A DNA stretch of 64,000 bases from Vibrio amylolyticus (lineage in GTDB: Bacteria > Pseudomonadota > Gammaproteobacteria > Enterobacterales > Vibrionaceae): positions 186,001 through 250,000 of the forward strand of contig NZ_JAJHVV010000002.1 of the NCBI RefSeq assembly GCF_023145695.1, given 5' to 3'. The notes beneath the pieces were generated by a model. That model was not told where the DNA came from. It saw only the letters and a program-made list of their open reading frames with translations, and ran no database searches. Position 1 is the first letter of the stretch; each line of letters starts with the position of its first letter. Both the position numbers and the translations under genes were made by a program. Shown here piece by piece: positions 1 through 8,868 of the stretch.

Positions 1-82
1 ATAATCCGAACGCAACAACAACGTGTGGTTGTGGGGCATCGTTTAGCGTTTAGACTATTTTCATAATGTATAAATATGATGC

Positions 83-109
83 TGCAGTTAGGTGATTGAT
101 CTAACTGCA
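83..109. promoter_or_regulatory. inverted repeat, possible operator of the efflux operon
   Basis: A 9-bp perfect inverted repeat (TGCAGTTAG at 83-91, CTAACTGCA at 101-109) with a 9-bp centre lies about 50 bp before the start of the efflux adaptor gene. RND operons are often controlled by TetR-family repressors binding such palindromes, so an operator is plausible. No repressor gene is visible because the window begins here. It could instead be a leader hairpin. Confidence 0.35.
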
Positions 110-155
110 ACCCGCGAGTAAGGATGTATTGCGGGTAAAACAAAAAGGATGTTAT

Positions 156-1262
156 ATGCCCAACTTTCCCATTGCGCGCTTTTTTGGCCAGCGTCCATGG
201 CTTGTCTCTTTAATTCTTATCATTCTCTTATCTAGCTGGCTTGGTTTAGGCTCTCTTAATGCAGAAGAAAGTACACCTAGTGAATCAAAACCCGATATTC
301 CTTTAGCTAAAGTTGTGTATCAAACTTTTGTTGCCGAAAAAACCCCAAAAAGAATCGATCTTTATGGCAGAACTGCGCCTGATAAAAAAGCGCAGATTGG
401 GGCTGAAATAGCAGGAAAGATAGAAAAGCTTAGTGTGCGTAAAGGTAGTGCTGTTAAAAAAGGGCAGTTAATCGCCTCCATTGATAAAGGCGATTTAGAC
501 ATCCAACTTCAACGCGCAAAGGCGATGTTGAAAGTTCGTGAAAAAGAGTTTAATGCTGCTCAATCATTGAAAAAGAGAGGGTTGCAGGGCGAGGTGGCTT
601 ATGCAACCGCAGAGGCATCATTAGTTGAAGCAAAAGCGATGGTAAGGAATGTCAACGTTGCCTTAAGTAATACCCAAGTGACGGCTCCGTTTGCAGGCAT
701 TGTTGATCATCTATTTATAGAGCAAGGTGACTTTGTTGGTATTGGCGACCCTGTAGCTAAAGTTATTGATCTCAGTAAGTTAGTGATTGAAGCTGATGTT
801 AGCGAGCGTCACATTCAAAAACTCACCGCCAATCAAACCGCTCAAATTCGTTTCATTGACGGAACGCTTATTGAAGGACAGCTTCGGTATATATCACGAG
901 TCTCTTCATCATCAACAAATACCTTCCCAATTGAAATTGCCATCGCGAATCCGAATCAACACATACCGGCTGGGATAAGTGCTGAAGTAGAACTGACGCT
1001 CAATGAACAGTTAGCGGTGAAAGTGACGCCTGCAATGTTAGCGCTTGATGAAGTGGGCAACTTAGGGGTGAAAACACTAACGGATAATGTCGTGACGTTT
1101 GTACCGATTCAGTTAGTGAAAGCGGAACAAGATGGTGTTTGGCTGTCTGGTTTGGGTGATGAAGTGAATATTATCACTGTCGGTCAAGGCTTTGTCCGAG
1201 ATGGAGACTCAGTAGAAGCCATCGAGTTCTCTGCTCAAGAACAATCTGTCGCTGAACAGTAG
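156..1262 (+). CDS. RND efflux pump periplasmic adaptor (membrane fusion protein)
   Basis: The 368-residue protein has the membrane-fusion layout: an N-terminal hydrophobic segment (about residues 14-32, ending in LNA before a polar stretch, so probably a cleavable signal), a lipoyl/barrel-sandwich half near residues 65-105 (around IGAEIAGKIEKLSVRKG), a short helical hairpin, a second lipoyl half (QVTAPFAGIVDHLFIEQGDFV) and a beta-barrel plus membrane-proximal domain. It should link the inner-membrane pump encoded 9 bp downstream to a TolC-type channel; no channel gene is present here. I chose ATG 156 because AAGGA precedes it at good distance; an in-frame TTG at 129 would add nine residues without a better ribosome site. 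As I recall, V. cholerae carries its VexEF pump next to the same endopeptidase and tyrS genes, so this may be the counterpart. Confidence 0.85.
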   Translation: MPNFPIARFFGQRPWLVSLILIILLSSWLGLGSLNAEESTPSESKPDIPLAKVVYQTFVAEKTPKRIDLYGRTAPDKKAQIGAEIAGKIEKLSVRKGSAVKKGQLIASIDKGDLDIQLQRAKAMLKVREKEFNAAQSLKKRGLQGEVAYATAEASLVEAKAMVRNVNVALSNTQVTAPFAGIVDHLFIEQGDFVGIGDPVAKVIDLSKLVIEADVSERHIQKLTANQTAQIRFIDGTLIEGQLRYISRVSSSSTNTFPIEIAIANPNQHIPAGISAEVELTLNEQLAVKVTPAMLALDEVGNLGVKTLTDNVVTFVPIQLVKAEQDGVWLSGLGDEVNIITVGQGFVRDGDSVEAIEFSAQEQSVAEQ

Positions 1263-1271
1263 GAGGCAACC

Positions 1272-4200
1272 ATGTATTCAATTATTGATGCAGCATTGTC
1301 TCGTACTCGAACAATGATAAGCCTGCTGATCCTAATATTAATTGCAGGTGCAGGCACGTACATTACGATTCCTAAAGAATCGAGCCCCGACATTACTATT
1401 CCTATCATTTATGTCTCAGTGGGTCACCAAGGCATATCCCCTTCGGATGCCGAGAGACTGCTGGTTCGTCCAATAGAGCAAGAGCTACGTGCGATTGAAG
1501 GCGTGAAAGAGATGACTTCTACGGCATCGGAAGGGCACGGTTCGGTAACGCTTGAATTTAATGTGGGCGCTGACTTAACTAAAGCGATGGCCGATGTTCG
1601 TGATGCGGTCGATTTGGCTAAACCTAAATTACCAGCTGATAGTGATGAGCCGACAGTTAATGAAGTCACGCTTGCTTCAGAAGAGCCCGCACTTTCCGTT
1701 GTTCTCTACGGTACGGTCCCAGAGCGTACGATCGTACAGATCAGTCGTCAGTTACGAGATAAACTGGAAAGCTACCGTCAAGTCTTAGAGGTCGATATCG
1801 CCGGCGATCGAGATGATATCGTTGAGATCATTGTCGATCCGCTATTGATGGAGAGTTATGGTCTTGATCAAGGTGACATCTATAACCTGATCGCTCTAAA
1901 TAACAAAGTCGTTGCGGCTGGGTTTGTTGATACTGGTTATGGTCGATTTTCGGTCAAAGTTCCCTCGGTATTTGACTCATTAAAAGATGTCCTAGAGTTA
2001 CCGGTTAAAGTTGATGGCAAGCAAGTGATCACTTTTGGTGACGTCGCAACGGTGAGACGTGCATTTAGAGATCCAGAAAGCTTTGCGCGCTTAGATGGCA
2101 AGTCTGCCGTTGTTTTAGATGTAAAAAAGAGAGCGGGTGAAAACATCATTGATACTGTTGCTCTCGTTAAAGCGGTATTAGTTGAAGCGCAGAAGCGCCC
2201 TGAGTGGCCAAATAATCTATTAGTCAAATACACCTGGGATCAATCGAAAGACGTGAAGCTGATGCTTAATGATCTGCAAAATAACATCCTCTCAGCCATC
2301 ATACTGGTTGTGATCGTTATCATTGCGATCTTAGGTGTACGCACAGCTCTGTTAGTCGGAATTTCAATACCGGGCTCTTTTCTTACCGGGCTACTTGTTC
2401 TTTCACTATTTGGTTTAACCATCAATATTGTGGTGCTGTTCTCTCTGATCATGGCGGTGGGGATGCTGGTGGATGGTGCCATAGTCGTGACGGAATTTGC
2501 TGATAGGCGAATGCAAGAGGGGACGCCAAGAAGAGAAGCGTATCGAGATGCGGCTAAACGAATGTCGTGGCCGATCATTGCTTCCACTGCAACAACACTC
2601 GCAGCGTTTGCTCCACTGTTGTTCTGGCCAGACATAACTGGCGAGTTTATGAAGTACCTTCCTCTTACGTTGATTGCGACATTAGCCGCTTCATTAGTCA
2701 TGGCATTGTTGTTTGTGCCAGTGCTTGGTGGGTTGATTGGTAAGCCACAAAACGTGACGACAGAAAGTCGCAAGAGAATGGTGGCGCTGCATGATGGTGA
2801 TTTTGATAAAGCTCAAGGGTTTACCAAGCTCTATTACAACACGCTAGCGATTGCCATAAAGCACCCACTCAAAATTCTATTTGGTGCTATTCTCTTATCG
2901 ATTAGCGTTGGTTTCACCTACTCTAAAGCGGGGTTAGGTGCCGAGTTTTTCCCTGAAGTCGATCCTCCATTCTTTACTGTTAAAGTTCGCTCGTTTGGAG
3001 ATCTCTCGATTAACGAAAAAGATGTCATTATGCGTGAGATCGAAACAGTGATGCTGGATCATCCTGAGTTTGAAAGTGTTTACACTAAAACGGGGGGTAC
3101 TGAAGAGATCGGTCAGATTCAAATTACTCCGGTTGAGTGGCAACACAGGCGTCGTGTTAAAGCGATCATTGAAGATCTTAAACTGGTTACCAATGAGTTT
3201 GCTGGTGTTGAGATCGAATATAAATTCCCTGATGCGGGCCCTCCAGTAGCGCATGATTTAGTCATTGAAATGTCGGCAAGAATCCCTGATCAATTAGATG
3301 AAGCGGCGAAGTTAGTTCGTCACTGGGCGGATAATAATCCTGCCTTCACTAATATCAGTGATACCTCAAGTAAAGAGGGGATCGATTGGCGAATAGATAT
3401 TAGGCGTGATGATGCATCACGCTTTGCCGCTGACGCCACCTTAGTTGGTAATACGGTTCAATTTGTCACGAATGGATTAAAAATAGGTGATTACCTGCCC
3501 GATGACGCGAATGAAGAAGTGGATATTCTGGTGCGTTACCCAGAAGAGAAGCGAGATATTGGTCGATTTGATCAACTTCGAGTGAAAACAGCCATGGGGT
3601 TAGTACCTATTACTAACTTCGCGCAAATCGTTCCAGATCATAAACAAGATACGATCCGCCGTATTGATGGCAATCGCGTCATCAATATCATGGCCGATAT
3701 TGGTGAAGGCTATAATCTAGCACTTGAGCTTCCTAAAATTGAGCAAGCGATCAGTGAGCTTGGTTTACCGTCTGGTGTTGAGTTTAAGATCCGTGGTCAA
3801 AATGAAGAGCAAGAGAACTCGTCAGCATTTTTACAAAATGCGTTTATTGTTGCGTTAGCGGTGATGGCGCTGATTTTGGTCACTCAGTTCAACAGTTTCT
3901 ATCAAGCGTTTTTAATCCTCAGTGCAGTTCTGTTTTCTACTGTTGGGGTTTTTGCTGGTTTGATTATTTTCCAGAAGCCATTTGGTATTGTGATGTCGGG
4001 AATCGGTGTTATTGCACTTGCGGGTATTGTTGTGAATAACAATATCGTTCTAATAGACACCTTCAACCAGTTAGTCAAAAGAGGGCTTAGTCGCCAAGAA
4101 GCTATTTTACGAACAGGAGTTCAGCGTTTACGCCCAGTAATGCTAACGACCGTCACAACTATCTTAGGCTTACTGCCAATGGTATTGGAAATGAATATTG

Positions 4201-4394
4201 ACCTGATTAACCAGAAAGTCGAGTTTGGTGCGCCTAGTACTCAATGGTGGTCTCAATTAGCAACCGCTGTTGCCGGAGGGTTAGCGTTCGCGACCGTTCT
4301 TACATTGGTTCTAACACCTTGCCTTCTGATGTTAGGTAAGAAACATAAGCTTGAAGAGAGTGAATCCAGCGTGATTAAAGAAGCAAGCAGCTAA
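1272..4394 (+). CDS. RND-family inner-membrane multidrug/solute efflux transporter
   Basis: At 1040 residues this is a full-length HAE-type RND pump: a first membrane helix near residues 12-32, a large periplasmic porter region, a helix bundle near 335-490, a second porter region, and a final bundle near 850-1020. It should export drugs or other amphiphiles by proton or sodium antiport with the adaptor encoded just upstream. The TM4 signature reads LVDGAIVV (Asp401), so only the first of the two adjacent aspartates of AcrB is present. The start has a GAGG ribosome site. The two genes form an operon closed by the terminator at 4421-4455. By gene neighbourhood it resembles VexF of V. cholerae, but substrates cannot be read from sequence. 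Confidence 0.9.
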   Translation: MYSIIDAALSRTRTMISLLILILIAGAGTYITIPKESSPDITIPIIYVSVGHQGISPSDAERLLVRPIEQELRAIEGVKEMTSTASEGHGSVTLEFNVGADLTKAMADVRDAVDLAKPKLPADSDEPTVNEVTLASEEPALSVVLYGTVPERTIVQISRQLRDKLESYRQVLEVDIAGDRDDIVEIIVDPLLMESYGLDQGDIYNLIALNNKVVAAGFVDTGYGRFSVKVPSVFDSLKDVLELPVKVDGKQVITFGDVATVRRAFRDPESFARLDGKSAVVLDVKKRAGENIIDTVALVKAVLVEAQKRPEWPNNLLVKYTWDQSKDVKLMLNDLQNNILSAIILVVIVIIAILGVRTALLVGISIPGSFLTGLLVLSLFGLTINIVVLFSLIMAVGMLVDGAIVVTEFADRRMQEGTPRREAYRDAAKRMSWPIIASTATTLAAFAPLLFWPDITGEFMKYLPLTLIATLAASLVMALLFVPVLGGLIGKPQNVTTESRKRMVALHDGDFDKAQGFTKLYYNTLAIAIKHPLKILFGAILLSISVGFTYSKAGLGAEFFPEVDPPFFTVKVRSFGDLSINEKDVIMREIETVMLDHPEFESVYTKTGGTEEIGQIQITPVEWQHRRRVKAIIEDLKLVTNEFAGVEIEYKFPDAGPPVAHDLVIEMSARIPDQLDEAAKLVRHWADNNPAFTNISDTSSKEGIDWRIDIRRDDASRFAADATLVGNTVQFVTNGLKIGDYLPDDANEEVDILVRYPEEKRDIGRFDQLRVKTAMGLVPITNFAQIVPDHKQDTIRRIDGNRVINIMADIGEGYNLALELPKIEQAISELGLPSGVEFKIRGQNEEQENSSAFLQNAFIVALAVMALILVTQFNSFYQAFLILSAVLFSTVGVFAGLIIFQKPFGIVMSGIGVIALAGIVVNNNIVLIDTFNQLVKRGLSRQEAILRTGVQRLRPVMLTTVTTILGLLPMVLEMNIDLINQKVEFGAPSTQWWSQLATAVAGGLAFATVLTLVLTPCLLMLGKKHKLEESESSVIKEASS

Positions 4395-4420
4395 CAAATC
4401 ACTTATCGCTTTCTGCATCA

Positions 4421-4455
4421 AAAAAAATGCCCATCGAAATGATGGGCATTTTTTA
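4421..4455. terminator. bidirectional intrinsic terminator
   Basis: A-run, stem TGCCCATC / GATGGGCA with loop GAAAT, then a T-run. It serves the RND operon on the plus strand and the convergent endopeptidase gene on the minus strand. Confidence 0.9.
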
Positions 4456-4472
4456 TTTGGCCATGAATACTG

Positions 4473-5771
4473 TTATTGAGAATGGCGAGCGTAGAGCAAT
4501 TCGCCATACCTATCTAATCTAGCGAGGCGTATTTCAGCATTTGCAATGAAGGTCGCCTTTGCTTTTCCTGTCAGTGATTTAGATTCAGGAAGCTTCACCG
4601 TTCTCGCATTCTTATGCACTCCGTTAACGAGGAATTCATAGTGCAGGTGAGGGCCTGTCACGCGCCCTGTTCCACCAAGCGTACCGATGGTTTGCCCTTG
4701 CTTAACTCTGTCACCGGTTTTCACTCTGCGTTTTTGGAGGTGAAGATACTTGGTAATGTAGGTATTACTATGGCGAATAAAGACATAGTTTCCGTTGAAT
4801 TGGTTATAACTCGACTTTTGAACAATACCATCACCTGCCGCCCAGATTGGGGTTCCTACTGGCGCTGCGTAATCGGTACCTCGGTGAGCTCTAACCTTGC
4901 CTGTCACTGGGTGACGTCGAGTAGGGTTAAAGTTCGAGGTTACGCGTCTGAAATCAACTGGAGAGCGTAGAAATGCTTTTTTCATCGCTCGTCCGTTCTC
5001 GTCGTAATAGTTACCCGTGTTGTCGTCTAGAATGGCAGTAAAGGTGTCGCCTTGGTTACTAAAGATGGCCGCAATGATTTTACCTCGGCCAATTACTTCA
5101 CCTTCAACAACTTGCTCTTGGTAAAGCATTCTAAATTCGTCACCGCTGCGAATGTCTAAGGCAAAGTCGATATCCCAGCCAAAAATTCCAGCCAGTTCCA
5201 TAATTTGGTTTGCGGTTAAACCTGCATTAACACCTGCATTCCAGAAATTAGAGGTAATTTCAGCTTCTGCATAGTTGTATTGATACTGAAGCTCTTTTTT
5301 ATCAAACGTTGAGTCATACCCATCGCCCGTCTTAGAGACAACAAACGTTTCATAAGCGCTAAGTTTTCGCTTGAGTTGAATAAGTTCATTTTTCTCATTA
5401 AAACCAAATTGAAAGACATCACCAGGTTTTATTCGAGTGAGCTGACGTTCAATATCTTTATTAGTGGTAGTTAATTGATAGAGAAGGCGAGAAGAGAGCC
5501 CAAGACGTTGGAACAGTATTGCAGCACTTTCCCCTGAACCAATGGTGTGTTTTTCCCAACGTAACCCTGCAAGTGGCGAAATCGACGTACCGGGAGAAAG
5601 CGCTTCTGCGTTAATAGTCAGTGGGTAGTGGCGACCTATTTCATAGGTGCTTTTTTCCTGACGAAGATCGTTAGGGTCGGGCAGAAAGAAAAGAGCAATA
5701 GTGATAATCGCACTAAAAAAAGCGATAAGTGCGCGATGAACCCATGGAAGACGATTAAAAATAGACAGCAT
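4473..5771 (-). CDS. M23 family peptidoglycan DD-endopeptidase (MepM/Shy type)
   Basis: This 432-residue protein has one N-terminal membrane anchor (about residues 13-31), an OapA/LysM-like middle region and a C-terminal LytM (peptidase M23) domain. Zinc-site residues are visible: His296 and Asp300 in HRGTDYA, His344 in KYLHL, and His375/His377 in PHLHYEF. Such enzymes cut the D-Ala-mDAP crosslinks of peptidoglycan so that new strands can be inserted during elongation. Length and layout match E. coli MepM and the Vibrio Shy endopeptidases. I recall the V. cholerae gene next to tyrS being ShyC, but paralogues are too alike to assign the symbol from context alone. All catalytic residues are present, so it should be an active enzyme. 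Confidence 0.88.
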   Translation of the reverse strand: MLSIFNRLPWVHRALIAFFSAIITIALFFLPDPNDLRQEKSTYEIGRHYPLTINAEALSPGTSISPLAGLRWEKHTIGSGESAAILFQRLGLSSRLLYQLTTTNKDIERQLTRIKPGDVFQFGFNEKNELIQLKRKLSAYETFVVSKTGDGYDSTFDKKELQYQYNYAEAEITSNFWNAGVNAGLTANQIMELAGIFGWDIDFALDIRSGDEFRMLYQEQVVEGEVIGRGKIIAAIFSNQGDTFTAILDDNTGNYYDENGRAMKKAFLRSPVDFRRVTSNFNPTRRHPVTGKVRAHRGTDYAAPVGTPIWAAGDGIVQKSSYNQFNGNYVFIRHSNTYITKYLHLQKRRVKTGDRVKQGQTIGTLGGTGRVTGPHLHYEFLVNGVHKNARTVKLPESKSLTGKAKATFIANAEIRLARLDRYGELLYARHSQ

Positions 5772-5900
5772 TTTAGCGTTCGTTCTATAAAAGTGAATAA
5801 AATAGCTAGCCGTTTAGTCTAACTGGTTTCAAAACACATCGCTATTCGCGTAAGATGGCAAACTATAAAATTTTTGCCAAATCTGTGGGAGTGAACAAGA

Positions 5901-7088
5901 ATGGCGAGTATCGAAGCTGCATTGGCAGAAATAAAACGTGGTGTTGACGAATTAATTCCAGAAGAAGAGTTAATTGCTAAGTTAAAAGAGAACCGTCCAC
6001 TAAAAATTAAATTAGGTGCCGATCCAACGGCTCCAGACATCCACTTGGGCCACACAGTTATTTTAAATAAACTGCGCACGTTCCAAGAGCTAGGCCATGA
6101 CGTTACTTTCTTGATTGGTGACTTCACTGGTATGGTTGGCGACCCAACGGGTAAGAACACCACTCGTCCGCCACTGACTCGCGAAGATGTACTTCGTAAT
6201 GCGGAAACGTATAAAGAGCAAGTATTCAAAATTCTAGATCCTGCGAAGACAAAGATTCAGTTTAACTCTGAGTGGTTATCTGAGCTGGGTGCTGAGGGTA
6301 TGATCCGTCTTGCTTCAAACTCTACGGTTGCTCGTATGCTTGAGCGTGACGACTTCAAAAAGCGTTACTCAGGTGGGCAGCCGATTGCGATTCATGAGTT
6401 CATGTACCCACTTCTTCAAGGTTATGATTCAGTTGCAATGGAAACGGATGTTGAGCTTGGTGGTACTGACCAGAAGTTCAACCTATTAATGGGACGTGAA
6501 CTTCAAAAAGGTCACGGTCAAAAACCTCAAGTTGTTTTGACGATGCCTCTGCTTGTTGGCCTAGATGGCGAGAAGAAGATGTCTAAGTCGGCGCACAACT
6601 ACATCGGTGTAAGCGATGCACCAAATGACATGTTTGGTAAAATCATGTCTATCTCTGACGTATTGATGTGGAGCTACTACGAGCTTCTTTCTTTCCGTCC
6701 ATTAGAAGAGATTGCTCAGTTTAAAACTGACGTTGAAGCGGGTAAGAACCCTCGTGATGTGAAAGTGCTTTTAGCAAAAGAGATCATTGCTCGTTTCCAC
6801 TCTGAAGCGGATGCTGATGCTGCAGAGCAAGAGTTCGTTAACCGTTTTGCTAAGAACCAAATTCCTGATGATATGCCAGAATTCACATTTGATGCAGGTC
6901 TACCAGTTAGTAACCTGCTTAAAGAAGCGGGCCTTTGTTCATCAACGTCTGAAGCGATGCGAATGGTTAAACAAGGCGCGGCTAAGATTGAAGGTGAAAA
7001 AGTAGCAGACGCTAAGTTTACACCTGAAGCGGGTACTTACGTATTCCAGGTTGGTAAGCGTAAATTTGCTCGTATCACGATTGCTTAA
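5901..7088 (+). CDS. tyrS: tyrosine--tRNA ligase
   Basis: Class I aminoacyl-tRNA synthetase of 395 residues that charges tRNA-Tyr. The HIGH-type motif is HLGH at residues 48-51, the KMSKS loop lies at 226-230 (KKMSKS), and a C-terminal S4-like RNA-binding domain follows (about 330-395, containing [11 protein letters not shown]). Length and sequence fit the gammaproteobacterial 395-residue form. The start ATG has GGGAGTG upstream. The gene is divergent from the endopeptidase and ends in the terminator at 7121-7144. Confidence 0.97.
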   Translation: MASIEAALAEIKRGVDELIPEEELIAKLKENRPLKIKLGADPTAPDIHLGHTVILNKLRTFQELGHDVTFLIGDFTGMVGDPTGKNTTRPPLTREDVLRNAETYKEQVFKILDPAKTKIQFNSEWLSELGAEGMIRLASNSTVARMLERDDFKKRYSGGQPIAIHEFMYPLLQGYDSVAMETDVELGGTDQKFNLLMGRELQKGHGQKPQVVLTMPLLVGLDGEKKMSKSAHNYIGVSDAPNDMFGKIMSISDVLMWSYYELLSFRPLEEIAQFKTDVEAGKNPRDVKVLLAKEIIARFHSEADADAAEQEFVNRFAKNQIPDDMPEFTFDAGLPVSNLLKEAGLCSSTSEAMRMVKQGAAKIEGEKVADAKFTPEAGTYVFQVGKRKFARITIA

Positions 7089-7120
7089 TCATCATGCTGT
7101 AGAGTGAATATGATAAATGA

Positions 7121-7144
7121 AAAGCGCCTTAGGGCGCTTTTTTT
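7121..7144 (+). terminator. intrinsic terminator of tyrS
   Basis: Stem AAAGCGCC / GGCGCTTT with loop TTAG, then T-run. It overlaps the last codons of the convergent ybaN gene, whose stop codon starts at 7131 on the minus strand. Confidence 0.85.
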
Positions 7145-7545
7145 GTGCACGTTTTATAGCGCAAGATAAACCATGTCTCAAATACTAATAGCGCAGCAAT
7201 CGCATATTGCCAGTGGGTACCGTAGGCAATGAAATAGAACACGCCACCCATTGAAAGCCAAATCAAAATCAAGGACTGAGTTTTTTCCATTCTTGTTAAT
7301 CCTTGGTTCTCCTTTAAGCGGCGAGCGAGTGGGCCGAGTTTCGGGTGATTAAGCAGCCACTGTTGAAACTTCGGCGAGGCTGAACCAAAGCAATAAAGTG
7401 CGAGTAGAATAAATGGGACAGTAGGCAGCAATGGAACGGTGATGCCAATAGAGCCGAGAATGACGCAAGTCCAACCCACGCACATGTAGCCTTTGCGTTT
7501 TATATACGCTTTAGAAAGAGGGCGCTCCTTCGTGCTGTCCTTCAT
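7129..7545 (-). CDS. ybaN: YbaN family inner-membrane protein (DUF454)
   Basis: A 138-residue membrane protein with hydrophobic segments at about residues 22-55 and 90-125. The conserved DUF454 region is recognisable: the Pro-rich loop GITVPLLPTVPF, FGSASPKFQQWLLNHP and LGPLARRL. Function is unknown across the family. It is a single gene converging on tyrS, and its 3' end is shared with the tyrS terminator. Confidence 0.85.
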   Translation of the reverse strand: MKDSTKERPLSKAYIKRKGYMCVGWTCVILGSIGITVPLLPTVPFILLALYCFGSASPKFQQWLLNHPKLGPLARRLKENQGLTRMEKTQSLILIWLSMGGVFYFIAYGTHWQYAIAALLVFETWFILRYKTCTKKAP

Positions 7546-7698
7546 TTATTACCTAGCTAAATGTTCGTATTGGTTATAATAAGAGTATGGGATGAATCAT
7601 TTTGGAATAGCAAATAATTAACAAAATTAGTCGAATTTTAGCTGATTTGATCTAATAGATTTGCTACTATGCGCGCGCTGCTATTACAGCAGTTTATT

Positions 7699-7797
7699 CG
7701 GAGATAACTATGAACAATACCGACCATCCTCCTAGTATGAAGGGAGAAAAATAACCACTTCGGTATTGGCGATCTCCGCTCCTACCTTTGTGGTAGG
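7699..7797 (+). promoter_or_regulatory. structured 5' leader of mgtE
   Basis: A nested pair of perfect inverted repeats encloses the small peptide ORF at 7710-7754. The outer arms are CGGAGAT (7699-7705) and ATCTCCG (7772-7778); the inner arms are CAATACCG (7715-7722) and CGGTATTG (7761-7768). The left outer arm contains the ribosome site of the peptide ORF, so folding would hide it. A further hairpin, CCTACC / GGTAGG, follows at 7781-7797. There is then about 185 nt before mgtE. The layout looks like a translation-sensing attenuator, but no known riboswitch family is recognisable to me. The rest of the 437-nt gap back to ybaN is AT-rich, promoter-like DNA. Confidence 0.55.
7710..7754 (+). 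CDS. 14-residue leader peptide ORF with a Pro-Pro pair (putative)
   Basis: The reading frame encodes MNNTDHPPSMKGEK and has a good ribosome site (CGGAGAT, spacing about 5-8). It is entirely enclosed by the leader inverted repeats. It contains Asp, His, Pro, Pro in a row. In the Salmonella mgtA leader, translation of a proline-containing peptide (MgtL) is used to sense the cell state, so a similar role for mgtE is an inference worth testing. It might equally be an untranslated chance frame. Confidence 0.45.
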   Translation: MNNTDHPPSMKGEK

Positions 7798-7982
7798 GCA
7801 ACTTTCAATTTCCCCCTGATTTTTCTCCATTTCTTTCTAGACACCATAAGCATGCAATGAATGATCATTGTAGGGTTCGTTATGAGCTTTAATTAATGCC
7901 GATTAGTTTAGTCAATATTATTTAATCGCTCGACAACACTTATGCGTGATGGTCGTTACCTTTGCCAATCGGGAGATTCGCC

Positions 7983-8828
7983 ATGACGGTAATGAACAAT
8001 ACTTACATTGAAAACACACCTAACTTTTCTGAAGAAGAGATCGGTGCAGCGCGCAACGCTTTTTTGCAATATGACCAAGAGAAGCAATTACACCTATTAA
8101 CGGTGATGCCGATTGAGGAAGCAGTAGGGATTTTACATCACTGCTCTGTAGGTTATGTTCAACAGCTAATTAGTTTGTTGGAAGCACAAGGGCACGACAA
8201 AAGAACCAGACACTTTGCTCACCAACTAGGAATTATTCACTCAGAAGTGGAGACAGCGGAAGGCTACTTAACAACCAGTGTTTTTGAACACGTTAAACAG
8301 CGTATCGGTTGGATCATTGCATTAGCACTGCTAGGCATTGTTTCAGGCCTGATCATTGCGCAATATGAAGATACGTTAAGCCAGTTAATTCTGTTAGCGA
8401 TCTACATGCCAGTGATCGCTGCAGCGGGTGGTAACACAGGAACACAGGCAGCAACACTGGTCATTCGAGCCTTAGCCACTGGTGAGCTTAAAAAGCGGCA
8501 GTGGTTAGCGGTATTATGGAAAGAGAGCCGAGTCGCGATTTGCCTAGCATTAGCAATTTCCATCGTTATGATTGGTCGAATCTTGCTGTTTAGTGATCCT
8601 TCATCGACACAAGGGTTTGATATCAATCTGATAGCATTGGCTGTTGCGGTGGCGCTATTTATTCAGGTGACGATATCGACCACGTTAGGTGGCGTACTGC
8701 CTATCTTAGCTAGAGCGGTGAAACTCGATCCGGCCGTATTGGTTAGCCCTGTGCTTGCTTCTATCGTTGATATTTCGGGTATCTGGATTTACTTCACAGT
8801 TGTGAACTACTTCTTAGGCTTAAGTTAA
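7983..8828 (+). CDS. mgtE: magnesium transporter MgtE, short form without CBS domains
   Basis: The 281-residue protein keeps the MgtE membrane domain: helices from about residue 105 onward and the pore signature MPVIAAAGGNTGTQAA, plus LGGVLPILARAVKLDPAVL. The first 100 residues resemble a remnant of the N-terminal helical domain (MPIEEAVGILHHC), but the paired CBS domains that sense cytosolic magnesium in canonical 450-residue MgtE are missing. It should move Mg2+ (perhaps Co2+) across the inner membrane. ATG 7983 is preferred because GGGAGA lies at proper distance; an upstream TTG at 7962 lies before that site. The start region repeats the string ATGAACAATAC of the leader peptide. Confidence 0.85.
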   Translation: MTVMNNTYIENTPNFSEEEIGAARNAFLQYDQEKQLHLLTVMPIEEAVGILHHCSVGYVQQLISLLEAQGHDKRTRHFAHQLGIIHSEVETAEGYLTTSVFEHVKQRIGWIIALALLGIVSGLIIAQYEDTLSQLILLAIYMPVIAAAGGNTGTQAATLVIRALATGELKKRQWLAVLWKESRVAICLALAISIVMIGRILLFSDPSSTQGFDINLIALAVAVALFIQVTISTTLGGVLPILARAVKLDPAVLVSPVLASIVDISGIWIYFTVVNYFLGLS

Positions 8829-8843
8829 GAAGCAGCTCTTTAG

Positions 8844-8868
8844 CAATAGCTTTTAAGAATAGCTATTG
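8844..8868. repeat. hairpin between convergent mgtE and dacB
   Basis: Inverted repeat CAATAGCT / AGCTATTG with a 9-nt loop, overlapping the dacB stop codon. It lacks a strong T-tract, so it is at best a weak bidirectional terminator or an RNA-stabilising hairpin. Confidence 0.4.

Noticed and set aside
129..155. TTG start giving a longer efflux adaptor
   Set aside because: The nine extra residues contain Cys and charged residues with no signal-peptide logic, and the ribosome site AAGGA fits ATG 156.
2240..2773. 177-residue open frame antisense to the RND transporter
   Set aside because: Typical shadow of a highly hydrophobic coding region; no ribosome site, low-complexity Ser/Thr/Met-rich product.
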